Shown: positions 50,902 through 60,348, counted from the first letter of the stretch. The stretch: DNA of 64,000 bases from Qingshengfaniella alkalisoli (GCF_007855645.1 NZ_CP042261.1:600501-664500); one strand, 5' to 3'. The notes: generated by a model from the sequence alone, not told the origin. Numbers and translations: made by a program.

Positions 50902-51327
50902 ATGCCTGTCACAAGCGGTTCAGCGAAATGGAGCGGCGGCCTGAAAGATGGCAAGGGTATCGTATCTACCAAGTCGGGCGCGATCAGCGATCAGCCCTAC
51001 GGGTTCAAGACGCGGTTCGAGGGCGAACCGGGGACGAACCCGGAAGAGATGATAGGTGCGGCCCATGCCGGATGTTTTTCCATGGCGCTGTCGATGATCC
51101 TTGGTCAGAAGGATCTCGTAGCGGATGAAATCGCAACCACGGCCAAGGTCACGCTAGATCAGGTGGGCGAAGGTTTCGAGATCACCAAGATCCACCTGGA
51201 TGTCACGGCAAAGATCTCTGGCGCGACCGAAGATGATTTCGCCGAAGCGGCACAGACGGCCAAGGAAAACTGCCCCGTGTCGAAAGTGTTGAACGCTGAA
51301 ATCACCATGGACGCCAGGCTGGCGTGA
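50902..51327 (+). CDS. OsmC family peroxiredoxin
   Basis: Thiol-dependent reduction of organic hydroperoxides. The 141-residue protein has both redox cysteines in family context, GAAHAGCFSMALSMIL and AKENCPVSKVLN, and matches the OsmC rather than Ohr subgroup by its N-terminal SGSAKWSGGLKDGKG. The start follows GGGAGAGCATC. It is divergent from the sulfotransferase gene across 111 bp. Confidence 0.9.
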   Translation: MPVTSGSAKWSGGLKDGKGIVSTKSGAISDQPYGFKTRFEGEPGTNPEEMIGAAHAGCFSMALSMILGQKDLVADEIATTAKVTLDQVGEGFEITKIHLDVTAKISGATEDDFAEAAQTAKENCPVSKVLNAEITMDARLA

Positions 51328-51331
51328 GCGA

Positions 51332-51934
51332 TCAGGCGCGGATATCGGGACGGTAGCCCGCCTTCAATACCGCAACGGTCGGGGCAGGGGTCAGCACCAC
51401 GGCCCGACCAGCTGGAACGGGTTTCGGCGCGCCGTAGCCCGGCCCAATGAACGGTACGAAATGCCTGGCCCGAATGACGCCGACCGTTTCGCCATGCGCG
51501 ATGAATACGCCGGTGGGCAGGCTTTCGATGTCAGCTTCATGGATAATTTGCCGACGGGTGCGCGACTGGACACGGGCGTGGTGCAGGGTTCGGTCCATTT
51601 TATCGGCTGAAGGTTTATTGCCGAAAGCGACGGCCCAACATTCCAGAAACCGATTGTAGGCGCCACGACGGCATTCGGCACAAGGTCGATGGCCCGCGGA
51701 AAGCGCGACTGCTTCGTCGTAGAAGAATAATTCTGTGTAGCGCTGCGGGGCCATGACCTCACGCCGCCGGTTCTTGAAATCCAGGCGGCAAATGATCCAG
51801 TGCGGGTGCGTCCAGCGGGCAGTGCGGAGCGTTCGGTCATCGGAGTGCAGGATGCCCCGATTGCCCATGACTGTCCCGCGCACAGGGTCCGCGACGATCT
51901 CTCCCGTCGGCAAAACCCTGTTTTGCAGCGTCAC
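51332..51934 (-). CDS. Conserved protein of unknown function with a Cys-x2-Cys motif
   Basis: A 200-residue soluble protein, starting with GTG that overlaps the prfC stop (GTGA). Distinct features are GEIVADPVRGTVMGNRGILH, THPHWIICRL and LSAGHRPCAECRRGAYNRFL, where His and two Cys could bind a metal, then ARHFVPFIGPGYGAP near the end. I recognise the pattern as a widespread alphaproteobacterial protein without a known function. Coupling to prfC hints at a translation-related context but does not establish it. Confidence 0.7.
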   Translation of the reverse strand: MTLQNRVLPTGEIVADPVRGTVMGNRGILHSDDRTLRTARWTHPHWIICRLDFKNRRREVMAPQRYTELFFYDEAVALSAGHRPCAECRRGAYNRFLECWAVAFGNKPSADKMDRTLHHARVQSRTRRQIIHEADIESLPTGVFIAHGETVGVIRARHFVPFIGPGYGAPKPVPAGRAVVLTPAPTVAVLKAGYRPDIRA

Positions 51935-53538
51935 ACCATCATTTCCTTTGTCGCGCTGAGCTTAAGCTCGGGATAGTCACGCTCCACCCGGTCGATGTCC
52001 CATTGCAGACGCGTCAGATAGACAGTGTCACCGTCGTTGTCGGTCGCGATGTGGCCCTTGTTGACGTTGGTGAACTTGTCGACTTCGGCCTTGGGGCCGT
52101 GGACCCAGCGGGCGGAGGTGAACTGGGAGGGCTCGAACCGCACGGGCAGGCCGTATTCCAATTCGATCCGGCTGGCGAGTACCTCGAATTGCAGCGCACC
52201 CACGACGCCCACGATGAAACCCGACCCGATCATCGGTTTGAATACCTTGGCGGCGCCTTCCTCGGCGAACTGCATCAGCGCCTTTTCCAGATGTTTCGCC
52301 TTCATCGGATCACCCGCACGCACGCCTTGAAGCAACTCGGGTGCAAAGGAGGGGATGCCCGTGACGCGCAGCGCCTCGCCCTCGGTCAGCGTATCGCCGA
52401 TGCGAAGCTGGCCGTGGTTCGGGATACCGATGATGTCGCCGGCCCAAGCCTCTTCGGCCAGTTCGCGGTCGGAGGCCAGGAACAGCACAGGGTTCGAGAT
52501 CGCCATCGGCTTTTTCGACCGCACATGCGTCAGTTTCATGCCGCGCTTGAAATGCCCCGATGCCATACGCAGGAAAGCCACGCGGTCGCGGTGCTTTGGG
52601 TCCATATTGGCCTGAACCTTAAAGACGAACCCCGCAACCTTCTTTTCATCCGGTGCGATCTGGCGCGGCTCGGCCGATTGCGGCTGCGGCTCGGGGCCGT
52701 AGGTCGCGATGCCGTCCATCAGTTCCTTCACACCGAAGCTGTTGATCGCGGAGCCAAACCAGATCGGCGTCATCGTCCCGTCCAGCACAGCCTGCGGGTC
52801 GAGTGTGGGCAGCAATTCGCGCGCCATCTCGATCTCTTCTTTCAACTGTTCAAGCTGTGCTTCGGGGATGTGTTCGGCCAGCTTGGGATCGTCTAGCCCG
52901 TCGATACGGATGCTTTCGGCGATCTTGTTGCGGTCGGCGCGGTCCATCAGTTCAAGCCGGTCGCGCAGCAGGTCGTAACACCCTAGGAAATCGCGTCCCA
53001 TGCCGATGGGCCAGCTCGCGGGGGTCACGTCGATGGCCAGGTTTTCCTGGATCTCGTCGATGATATCGAAGGTGTCGCGGCTTTCGCGGTCCATCTTGTT
53101 GCAGAAGGTCAGGATCGGCAGGTCGCGCAGGCGGCAGACCTCGAACAGCTTTTGGGTCTGGCTTTCCACACCCTTCGCGCCGTCGATGACCATGATCGCC
53201 GCATCCACCGCTGTCAGCGTGCGGTAGGTATCTTCCGAAAAGTCCGAGTGGCCCGGCGTGTCCACGAGATTGAACCGATGCGCGCCGAAGTCGAACGACA
53301 TCGCAGAGGCCGAAACCGAAATCCCGCGATCCTGTTCCATCTTCATGAAGTCCGACCGTGTACGCCGTGCCTCGCCCTTGGCCCGTACCTGTCCAGCCAT
53401 CTGGATCGCGCCACCGTAGAGCAGGAACTTTTCGGTCAGCGTGGTCTTGCCCGCATCGGGATGCGAGATGATGGCGAAGGTCCGGCGCCGTGCGATTTCG
53501 GGCGGCAGGTCGGGGGCGTTTGAGCTGCGATCTAACAT
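51931..53538 (-). CDS. prfC: Peptide chain release factor 3
   Basis: GTPase that removes RF1/RF2 from the ribosome after termination. The 535-residue protein has G1 IISHPDAGKTTLTEKFLLYG, EARRTRSDFMKMEQDRGISV (switch I), G3 LVDTPGHSDFSED, G4 LTFCNKMDRESRDT and the RF3-specific C-terminal domains (FGSAINSFGVKELMDGI, GVVGALQFEVLASRIELEYG). The start MLDRSSNAPDLPPEIARRR matches family length. It is coupled to the downstream unknown gene. Confidence 0.95.
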   Translation of the reverse strand: MLDRSSNAPDLPPEIARRRTFAIISHPDAGKTTLTEKFLLYGGAIQMAGQVRAKGEARRTRSDFMKMEQDRGISVSASAMSFDFGAHRFNLVDTPGHSDFSEDTYRTLTAVDAAIMVIDGAKGVESQTQKLFEVCRLRDLPILTFCNKMDRESRDTFDIIDEIQENLAIDVTPASWPIGMGRDFLGCYDLLRDRLELMDRADRNKIAESIRIDGLDDPKLAEHIPEAQLEQLKEEIEMARELLPTLDPQAVLDGTMTPIWFGSAINSFGVKELMDGIATYGPEPQPQSAEPRQIAPDEKKVAGFVFKVQANMDPKHRDRVAFLRMASGHFKRGMKLTHVRSKKPMAISNPVLFLASDRELAEEAWAGDIIGIPNHGQLRIGDTLTEGEALRVTGIPSFAPELLQGVRAGDPMKAKHLEKALMQFAEEGAAKVFKPMIGSGFIVGVVGALQFEVLASRIELEYGLPVRFEPSQFTSARWVHGPKAEVDKFTNVNKGHIATDNDGDTVYLTRLQWDIDRVERDYPELKLSATKEMMV

Positions 53539-53663
53539 GAAGCGGCATATAGCGTCGCTTGGAAGACGGCGCAATCTGGGACGTGGCGCGACAGGTTCGG
53601 AGGCTCTGGGCAGCCCGGGGCGGCTGTGCTAGCTCAAAGCTGGTTAGAATAAGGGAGTGTTCG

Positions 53664-54443
53664 ATGGATCTGGGAATCAAAGGCAAGCGCGCGCTGGTTA
53701 CGGCAAGTTCCAAGGGGCTCGGTCGGGGCTGCGCCGAAGCACTGGCCGCTGCGGGGGTCGATCTGGTTCTGAACGCGCGTGGTGCTGACGCGTTGGAGCA
53801 AACTGCGAGCTCGATCCGGGATGCTTATGGCGTTGCGGTCACGGCGGTTGCGACCGATATCACGACAGCCGAAGGGCAAAAACTGGTTTTGGATGCTGCG
53901 GGTTCGATTGACATTCTCGTGACGAACGCTGGAGGCCCACCGCCGGGCCTGTGGTCCGATTGGGAACGCGACGATTTCATCAAGGCGCTTGATGCGAACA
54001 TGCTGACACCTATCGCGCTGATGAAGGCTTCACTGCCGGGCATGATGGACAAGGGTTGGGGGCGTGTCGTGAACATCACCAGTCAGTCCGTCAAAGCGCC
54101 AATTCCGCAGTTGGGGCTGAGCAACGCCGCGCGCACCGGTTTGACCGGATATGTTGCCGGCACCGCAAGGCAGGTTGCGGAAAAAGGCGTTACAATCAAT
54201 AATATGCTGCCGGGAATTCACGCAACCGATCGCGCGGTTTCGCTCGATGGTGGCGCGGCGCAGGCTCAGGGCATTTCGGTTGAAGAGGCCAAGACGCAGC
54301 GTGAAGCAACCATTCCGGCCCGCCGCTATGGCACGCCGGAAGAATTCGGTGCGATGTGTGCCTTCCTGTGTTCGATCCATTCGGGCTTTATCGTCGGGCA
54401 GAACATCTTGCTTGATGGCGGCGCCACCAACGCAACCATCTGA
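53664..54443 (+). CDS. SDR-family protein lacking the canonical Tyr/Lys pair
   Basis: A 259-residue Rossmann-fold oxidoreductase-like protein. The cofactor motif is ALVTASSKGLGRGCAEALAA and the NNAG block appears as LVTNAGGPPPGL. The usual Ser is present in VVNITSQSV, but the positions 13 and 17 residues later, normally Tyr and Lys, are Ser and Arg in LGLSNAARTGLTGYVAG. This matches a known divergent FabG-like subgroup, so the reaction is uncertain. The start MDLGIKGKRALV follows AAGGGAGTG. Confidence 0.87.
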   Translation: MDLGIKGKRALVTASSKGLGRGCAEALAAAGVDLVLNARGADALEQTASSIRDAYGVAVTAVATDITTAEGQKLVLDAAGSIDILVTNAGGPPPGLWSDWERDDFIKALDANMLTPIALMKASLPGMMDKGWGRVVNITSQSVKAPIPQLGLSNAARTGLTGYVAGTARQVAEKGVTINNMLPGIHATDRAVSLDGGAAQAQGISVEEAKTQREATIPARRYGTPEEFGAMCAFLCSIHSGFIVGQNILLDGGATNATI

Positions 54444-54451
54444 TGAACACG

Positions 54452-54481
54452 CTGCGGGGGCGGTTGGTACGGTCCCCGCAG
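54452..54481 (+). terminator. Hairpin after the divergent SDR gene
   Basis: CTGCGGGG and CCCCGCAG form a perfect 8-bp stem with a 14-base loop starting 9 bases beyond the SDR stop. No T-run follows, so it is a weak intrinsic terminator or an mRNA 3'-end stabiliser. Confidence 0.45.
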
Positions 54482-54613
54482 ACATACTGGCAGCAAGGTA
54501 AAGTCACGATTTCTCGGATACGGGGTTTTGGGGATTTGATTCCGCTCTTATGTTCATTACTAGTTTTGCATCGTATGTATGGTGACCTGCGGGACGCCAA
54601 GGGAGAATGAAGA

Positions 54614-54826
54614 ATGCTTAACAATATCGGGCTGCCGGGCCTTCTGTTGATCGCGGTTGTCGTGCTGGTGCTGTTCGGGCGCGGCAAGATCTCGTCGCTG
54701 ATGGGTGAAGTCGGCAAAGGCATCACCGCATTCAAGAAGGGCGTGAAGGAAGGCGGCCAGGAAATCGAAGACGATTCCGTGCAGCCGCGAGACGTCACAC
54801 CGGAAGCCGAGAAGGACAAAGCCTGA
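54614..54826 (+). CDS. tatA: Sec-independent protein translocase subunit TatA
   Basis: Pore-forming component for export of folded proteins. The 70-residue protein has a short N-terminal TM helix ([19 protein letters not shown]), the FGRGK hinge, an amphipathic helix (about residues 26-46, [19 protein letters not shown]) and an acidic tail. It begins the tatABC operon; GGGAGAATGAAG lies upstream of ATG. Confidence 0.93.
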   Translation: MLNNIGLPGLLLIAVVVLVLFGRGKISSLMGEVGKGITAFKKGVKEGGQEIEDDSVQPRDVTPEAEKDKA

Positions 54827-54851
54827 TCTTCGGCGCAAGGACGGCTGAACC

Positions 54852-55325
54852 ATGTTAGACATCGGCTGGAGCGAACTGCTCGTCATCGGGGTCGTCGCGT
54901 TGATCGTCGTCGGACCGAAGGATCTGCCTTTGATGTTCCGCAAGCTTGGGCAATTTACCGGGCAGGCGAAGGCGATGGCGCGGGAATTTACCTCGGCCAT
55001 GGATCGTGCCGCCGATGAGGCGGGCGTGAAGGATGTCCAGAAGGATCTGCGTAACCTGTCCAACCCGCGCAAGCTGGGGCTCGACGCGTTCAAGGACGCA
55101 ACTGACGAATTCAAGAACTGGCATCCGGAAGACGACGGGCCAAAGGACAAGAAGCCACAAGGCACAGAGACGCAGAAGCTGTCTGAAGAACGCGCCGAGA
55201 TGTCGCGCAAGATCAACGAGGCGGCTGCGATCCGTGCGACCGAGCGCAAGGAACGCGAAGCGGCGGAAGCTGCGCTGCATCAGGCCGAGCCGCCCGTCAC
55301 CGATGTGGATGACAAGACCGCATGA
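54852..55325 (+). CDS. tatB: Sec-independent protein translocase subunit TatB
   Basis: Receptor partner of TatC for twin-arginine signal peptides. The 157-residue protein has the TatB N-terminus MLDIGWSELLVIGVVALIVV with the conserved Glu in the TM helix and GPKDLP hinge, a longer amphipathic helix than TatA, and a charged, Lys/Glu-rich C-terminal region. Its stop overlaps tatC by 4 bases (ATGA). Confidence 0.92.
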   Translation: MLDIGWSELLVIGVVALIVVGPKDLPLMFRKLGQFTGQAKAMAREFTSAMDRAADEAGVKDVQKDLRNLSNPRKLGLDAFKDATDEFKNWHPEDDGPKDKKPQGTETQKLSEERAEMSRKINEAAAIRATERKEREAAEAALHQAEPPVTDVDDKTA

Positions 55326-56215
55326 AAGACGACGAAATCGAAGACTCCTCCGCCCCGCTGATCGAGCACTTGGCGGAGTTGCGGACCAGATTGATCTGGT
55401 CCGTGGTGGCGTTTGCAGTCGGCATGGTGCTGTGTTTTACCGTGGCCGAACCCCTACTGAACTTCATATCTCAGCCGATCGCCGATGTCCTGCGCGCGCG
55501 GGGGGAAGACCCACGGCTTATTTTTACCGCGCCGCAGGAAAAATTCTTCGTCCTGATCCGGATTTCGATGATAGGCGGTCTGGCCCTGTCGTTCCCGGTG
55601 ATCGCCTATCAGATGTGGCGGTTCATCGCGCCAGGGCTCTACAGATCCGAAAAGAACGCGTTTCTGCCTTTCATCATCGCATCGCCAGCGTTGTTCTTGG
55701 TTGGTGCCGCTTTCGCACATTTCATCGTGACGCCGCTTGCGATGAATTTCTTCATCGGGTTTTCGGATGCGATCCCCGCGCTTGCCAGCCTAGTCGCAGG
55801 TGAAGGGAATTTCGAACAATCCGCCGATAGCGCGGAGCTTCAGACAGTGTTCCTGGGGTCGGTCCGCGAGTCGCTCGACCTGTCACTGAAGTTTATCATC
55901 GCCTTTGGCCTGTGCTTTCAGTTGCCGGTTCTCCTCACGCTTATGGGTAAGGCCGGGCTTGTTTCCGCGCGCGGCCTGAAGGACGTGCGCAAATACGCGA
56001 TCGTCGGCATCCTGACGCTCGCCGCGCTTGTGACGCCACCAGATGTCATAACGCAGGTGATCCTGTTCGTTGTGGTTTACGGGCTCTATGAGATCTCGAT
56101 CCAGCTTGTCGCGCGTGTGGAACGCAAACGCGAAGCCGAGCTGCGCGCGCAGGGGCTGTGGGTCGATGATGATGACGAAGATGACGAGGCAACCGAGGCG
56201 GAGACAAAGGCATGA
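55322..56215 (+). CDS. tatC: Sec-independent protein translocase subunit TatC
   Basis: Six-TM signal-peptide receptor of the Tat system. The 297-residue protein has the N-terminal PLIEHLAELRTRLIWSVVAF, the periplasmic TAPQEKFFVLIRISMIGG segment, FPVIAYQMWRFIAPGLYRSE (cytoplasmic loop) and CFQLPVLLTLMGKAGLVSAR. The C-terminal tail is long and very acidic (VDDDDEDDEATEAET). Its stop overlaps the DUF815 gene start (ATGA). Confidence 0.95.
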   Translation: MKDDEIEDSSAPLIEHLAELRTRLIWSVVAFAVGMVLCFTVAEPLLNFISQPIADVLRARGEDPRLIFTAPQEKFFVLIRISMIGGLALSFPVIAYQMWRFIAPGLYRSEKNAFLPFIIASPALFLVGAAFAHFIVTPLAMNFFIGFSDAIPALASLVAGEGNFEQSADSAELQTVFLGSVRESLDLSLKFIIAFGLCFQLPVLLTLMGKAGLVSARGLKDVRKYAIVGILTLAALVTPPDVITQVILFVVVYGLYEISIQLVARVERKREAELRAQGLWVDDDDEDDEATEAETKA

Positions 56216-57060
56216 CCGACCAGACGCTGCTGCGGATTGCCGAAGCGCTGGAACGCATGAGCCCACAGCCCGCAACTTCCCCTGATCTGAGCGTGGCGGA
56301 TGCCTTTGTCTGGCATGCGTCGCCCGACGTTCTGGCACCGGTGGAAAAGGTAAACAGGGTCGATGTCTCGCTTCTGGTCGGGATCAACCGCGCCCGCGAT
56401 ATCCTGCGTGATAACACGCTGCAATTTGCCAAGGGGCTTGCCGCCAACAATGCGCTTCTCTGGGGCGCGCGGGGGATGGGCAAGTCGTCTCTGGTCAAGG
56501 CGATACATGCCGAAATCGTCCGGCAGGGACATCCGTTGAAGATCGTGGAAGTACAGCGCGAAGATCTGCCATCCATCGGGCGTCTGCTGACCATTCTGCG
56601 CGCGTCGAATGCAAGATTCGTGCTGTTCTGCGACGACCTGTCCTTCAGCCATGACGATCAGCACTACAAGAGTCTCAAGGCTGTTCTGGACGGCGGCATC
56701 GAAGGCCGACCGGAAAACGTCGTGTTCTACGCGACGTCGAACCGCCGCCACCTGATGCCGCGCGACATGATCGAAAACGAACGTTCCAGCGCGATCAGCC
56801 CGTCAGAGGCGACCGAGGAAAAAGTCTCCCTGTCAGACCGCTTTGGGCTGTGGTTGGGTTTCCACCCCTGCAGCCAGGACGAGTATCTCGACATGATCCG
56901 GGGGTATTGCGCGGAATACGGGATCGACATCGACGAGGAAACGCTTTGGGCTGAAGCCATCGAATGGCAGGCAACGCGTGGGGCACGGTCGGGTCGGGTG
57001 GCTTGGCAATACTTCACCGATCTGGCAGGTCGTCGCGGGGTAAGGATCGCGACGCAGTAA
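56212..57060 (+). CDS. DUF815 family P-loop ATPase
   Basis: A 282-residue AAA-like ATPase of unknown role. Walker A is LLWGARGMGKSSLVKA (about residues 82-97), Walker B-like VLFCDDLSFSHDD, and VVFYATSNRRHLMPRDM holds a sensor-like Asn. It is translationally coupled to tatC, a pairing common in this order. A role near the Tat system or envelope is suggested by position only. The region after it is degraded. Confidence 0.87.
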   Translation: MTDQTLLRIAEALERMSPQPATSPDLSVADAFVWHASPDVLAPVEKVNRVDVSLLVGINRARDILRDNTLQFAKGLAANNALLWGARGMGKSSLVKAIHAEIVRQGHPLKIVEVQREDLPSIGRLLTILRASNARFVLFCDDLSFSHDDQHYKSLKAVLDGGIEGRPENVVFYATSNRRHLMPRDMIENERSSAISPSEATEEKVSLSDRFGLWLGFHPCSQDEYLDMIRGYCAEYGIDIDEETLWAEAIEWQATRGARSGRVAWQYFTDLAGRRGVRIATQ

Positions 57061-57079
57061 TCCGCTCATGCTTTGGTAG

Positions 57080-57568
57080 CGTCCGGCCCGGTCGACGACG
57101 CCAGGCGCCGATGGCAGTACGCACGATGACGAGATGAAGCAGGGCCACATAAGGCAGAAGCGAAGCATAGAGCGTCCGTACAGAATGACACGACCCCTCC
57201 AAGCTGCTTTGCCATGGGCGCTATCCAGCGTAACGTCTTCTAAAGAACTTACTCGGCCAAGCAGCACTTCGGGCGCGTGGTCCCAGGCCCAATCAATCGC
57301 CGGGGCAGGCGGGGCTTGTTGGATGATGCACGCTATCTCGATCTGCCGCATTCTGGGATAGTGGCGGTGCTGACGAGTTTTCAAGCTGGACTCTTCGAAC
57401 CAGAATCTGACCACAGACAGGGCTGCCACAAGACAGAGCGGCGCAGCGCGTTCGAAATGCCTGCGCGAGCGTTGCCATACTGAACGCGACGAACCAGCCC
57501 TTCAGCACGAGGACGCGTTCATCGCACTCGGACATCAGGCCCAAAAGGGCGAAGTATTCATCCTTCAC
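57080..57568 (-). pseudogene. Frameshifted remnant of a small membrane-protein gene
   Basis: Leftward, the frame starts MKDEYFALLGLMSECDERVL and VLKGWFVAFSMATLAQAF. After a shift near 57440 it continues in another frame as VAALSVVRFWFEESSLKTRQ and then AIDWAWDHAPEVLLGR. After a second shift near 57190 it resumes as LLPYVALLHLVIVRTAIGAW. Joined, these match a family of about 180-residue proteins with two or three TM helices and no known function. At least two frameshifts make it a pseudogene. It lies between two convergent groups of genes. Confidence 0.7.
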
Positions 57569-57614
57569 CAGGCCTGAGCAGAATTCCTCAGGCGTGATGG
57601 CTGGTTTTCAACGA

Positions 57615-58772
57615 TCAGTTCGTCAGATACGGCATCGGATCGACGGCTTCGAAGCCTTTGCGTACTTCGAAATGAAGCGTGCTGTTATTACCCGAACTGA
57701 CCTTGCCGATGGTTTGGCCGCGCGAGACGGAGTCACCCTTCTTGACGGTAATTCCATCGAGATTTGCGTAGACCGTCAACAGATTGTCGCTGTGGCGCAG
57801 GACGAGGATCGGGACCTGATCGGTGTCGCGCGTGATCGCAGCCACGGTGCCGCCATCGGCCGCGCGTACATTGGTGCCGGGATTGGCGGCAAAGTCCAGC
57901 CCTTCATTTTTCTTCGGTTCATAGCCCCGAATGATACGGCCACCCACCGGTTGCAGCAATCTGGCGCTGTCGGATGCAGCTGTCTGCTGACCGCTCAGAT
58001 CCGCAACGGGTTGTGTCTTCTGCGCCGTGGCTTCGCTGGCTGGCGCAGGGTTCTCTGCCGGTTGCGGAGCATCGGCACTTGGTGGAACGGGAGTAGGGGT
58101 TCCTTGGCCGGGTGTCGTGTCGCTGTTGACAGCCGGGGCGGGGCCCGCCGCTGTCGGAATCAGCAAAACCTGACCTTCGCGCACCGAAAGGCTGGAATCC
58201 AGCCCGTTCCACTGGGCCAATGCCTGCGGCGAAACGTTGTAGCTGCGGGCAATGGAGTAGGCGGTTTCGCCAGACGCGACGCGGTGGCGGACGGGCTCTG
58301 TGCTACTGGGTGTCGTGGGTGAAGCCGTGGTCGTTCCGGTGCCGCTCGCGCGATTCAGCGCGTCACCGGCAAGCGTTTCCACGCTTACGCTTCCGCTGTT
58401 GAGCGTGTTTGATCCGGGCGCTTCGGCCACGCGGGTGGGCAGCAGGACCAGTTCGCCTGATCGCAGCGCGGCATCAACCGGCAGGCCGTTTGTACGGGCC
58501 AGATCATTGCCGGAGATACCCAGACGCCCGGCGATGCCGTTGACCGTATCGCCCGGACGCGCGACAGCGACCTGGTAGTTCGGGTATGATATGACGCCTC
58601 GCGCGTCGGGTTCGGGCCGCGCCGTTGTCGGGACGGCGGGCTGGCCGGAAGGCGATAGCGTATCAAGCGATCCATAACCGGGGACGGAAACATTCGCGCA
58701 TCCGGCGAGCGCCAGAAACGCCACGCAAGCGGTCCCGGAAAGGAGGCGGACGGTGGGGCGGGACTGTGTCAT
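57615..58772 (-). CDS. NlpD-like lipoprotein with two LysM domains and a degenerate LytM (M23) domain
   Basis: Probably activates septal amidases in the periplasm. The 385-residue protein has a lipoprotein signal (VAFLALAGC, lipid on C25), a first LysM (about 70-115: YQVAVARPGDTVNGIAGRLG), a second LysM (about 160-205: HRVASGETAYSIARSYNVS), a Pro/Ala linker and a C-terminal LytM domain. In the last, NEGLDFAANPG and LTVYANLDG lack the zinc histidines (His replaced in both), as in NlpD. The start at the second ATG follows GAGGAACGAGCC; an upstream ATG would add 5 residues. Confidence 0.88.
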   Translation of the reverse strand: MTQSRPTVRLLSGTACVAFLALAGCANVSVPGYGSLDTLSPSGQPAVPTTARPEPDARGVISYPNYQVAVARPGDTVNGIAGRLGISGNDLARTNGLPVDAALRSGELVLLPTRVAEAPGSNTLNSGSVSVETLAGDALNRASGTGTTTASPTTPSSTEPVRHRVASGETAYSIARSYNVSPQALAQWNGLDSSLSVREGQVLLIPTAAGPAPAVNSDTTPGQGTPTPVPPSADAPQPAENPAPASEATAQKTQPVADLSGQQTAASDSARLLQPVGGRIIRGYEPKKNEGLDFAANPGTNVRAADGGTVAAITRDTDQVPILVLRHSDNLLTVYANLDGITVKKGDSVSRGQTIGKVSSGNNSTLHFEVRKGFEAVDPMPYLTN

Positions 58773-58819
58773 CGGCTCGTTCCTCATGCAGCGCCCGTTC
58801 TTTGCGGGCTGCCAGTGTC

Positions 58820-59458
58820 TTACCCGTCACCCAACCCCTCTAGCAAGGGGACGAAGCGAACCGGGCAAAGCTCTTCGTATTCCATGCCGTCGGCGGTTTT
58901 CGTGGCCTTGATCAGGGTTTGCACGGTATCCGACTGCCCGACAGGTATGACCATGATACCCCCCTCGCGCAATTGCGCCAAGAGCGGGCTGGGCGGGTCT
59001 TCGGCGGCGGCGGTCACGAGGATGCGATCAAAGGGCGCCTGACTGGGCAGACCGTGCGATCCGTCGCTCGTAAAAACAGTGATGTTGTGCAGGTCCAACT
59101 CGGTGAACAGTGTCTCCGCGCGTTCGGCCAGGCGGCGGTGCCGATCCACTGTATAGACGCGGCGGGCCAGATGGCTCAGGATCGCGGCCTGATAGCCCGA
59201 GCCGGTGCCGACTTCGAGTATCGTGTCGCGCGGACCGACCTTCAGCGCTTGCGTCATCAAGCCAACAATGGAGGGCTGGCTGATCGTCTGACCGCACGAA
59301 ATGGGCAGGGGCATGTCGTCATAGGCGCGGGCTTCGAACGTGCCACGGAGAAACTGGCGCCTGTCCACCCTTTCCATCGCGTTGAGCACACGATCATCGG
59401 TAACGCCTTTGGATCGCAGCCTGAAGACGAACTGCATCTTCTGCTCTGCCGAGTCCAT
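58820..59458 (-). CDS. pcm: Protein-L-isoaspartate O-methyltransferase
   Basis: Repairs isoaspartyl residues in damaged proteins using S-adenosylmethionine. The 212-residue protein has [20 protein letters not shown], the SAM motif [33 protein letters not shown] and [15 protein letters not shown]. Its start overlaps the surE stop (ATGA). The surE-pcm-nlpD order is conserved in many proteobacteria as a stationary-phase survival cluster. Confidence 0.94.
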   Translation of the reverse strand: MDSAEQKMQFVFRLRSKGVTDDRVLNAMERVDRRQFLRGTFEARAYDDMPLPISCGQTISQPSIVGLMTQALKVGPRDTILEVGTGSGYQAAILSHLARRVYTVDRHRRLAERAETLFTELDLHNITVFTSDGSHGLPSQAPFDRILVTAAAEDPPSPLLAQLREGGIMVIPVGQSDTVQTLIKATKTADGMEYEELCPVRFVPLLEGLGDG

Positions 59459-60243
59459 CAGGCCAGACGCTCCTTCAGGTCGTCGATCAGATCATGGGCG
59501 GTCAGGTCGGCGCGTAGTGGTGTGACGGACACATAGCCCGCCAGATTGTCGCCCACATCGGTGCCTTCGCCGGTGTCGATCTGTTGGTCGCCTCCGCGCA
59601 CCCACATGAAGCGGCGACCGGATGGCGAAAGCTGCGGTTCAACCGAAAACCCGGTGTTCTCGCGCAAACCTTGAATGGAAACACGCGTGCCCTTCACATT
59701 TGTGGCTGCAACGGGCGGGAAGTTCACATTGTAGAAGACGCGGTAGCCGCTTTGCACCCAGATACCCTTGTCCAGCAATGTGCGGACCGTTTGTGCTCCG
59801 TAAGCTGCGGCGGCCTCGAACGGGTCGTCAAGCTCAGCGGTGTTCGGGCCCATGAATTGCGACATAGCGATCGACGGAACGCCTTGCAGTGCGGCTTCCA
59901 TCGCTCCGCCGATGGTGCCGGAATAGACTACGTTTTCGCCCGCGTTGTTGCCACGGTTCACACCAGAAAGAACCAGGTCCGGCTTGGCGTCAGACATCAC
60001 GTCGAACAGTCCGGCCAGAACACAGTCGGCGGGTGACCCTTCGGCAGCGTACCGGCGTTCGCTGAGTTCCGCGAGCATTGTCGGATGCGTATAGGAAATG
60101 CAGTGGGCAACGCCCGATTGCTCGAAGGCGGGGGCAACGGTCCACACCTCGCCTTCATCGCCCGCGATTTCGGTGGCGATGGCATGAAGGGTCTTCAACC
60201 CCGGCGCGTTGATGCCGTCGTCATTGGTAATGAGAATACGCAT
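59458..60243 (-). CDS. surE: 5'/3'-nucleotidase SurE
   Basis: Metal-dependent phosphatase acting on nucleoside monophosphates and short polyphosphates. The 261-residue protein has [19 protein letters not shown] (metal ligands D8, D9), [29 protein letters not shown] and [20 protein letters not shown]. First gene of the surE-pcm-nlpD group, transcribed leftward, with a 105-bp gap upstream. Confidence 0.95.
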   Translation of the reverse strand: MRILITNDDGINAPGLKTLHAIATEIAGDEGEVWTVAPAFEQSGVAHCISYTHPTMLAELSERRYAAEGSPADCVLAGLFDVMSDAKPDLVLSGVNRGNNAGENVVYSGTIGGAMEAALQGVPSIAMSQFMGPNTAELDDPFEAAAAYGAQTVRTLLDKGIWVQSGYRVFYNVNFPPVAATNVKGTRVSIQGLRENTGFSVEPQLSPSGRRFMWVRGGDQQIDTGEGTDVGDNLAGYVSVTPLRADLTAHDLIDDLKERLA

Positions 60244-60290
60244 GAAATGCTCCGCTAGACCACGGCTTCGTGATTAGTCGAGCATCGCTT

Positions 60291-60334
60291 GCGGGTAAAC
60301 CCGCCTGCATCTCATAGATGGGGGTGTGACACCC
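60291..60334 (-). terminator. Two small hairpins between an SDR gene and surE
   Basis: GCGGGTTTACCCGC (60291-60304) and GGGTGTCACACCC (60322-60334), read leftward, each fold on themselves just after the SDR stop. Neither is followed by a T-run; they may slow read-through into surE. Confidence 0.35.
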
Positions 60335-60348
60335 GCGCGACAGCGATG

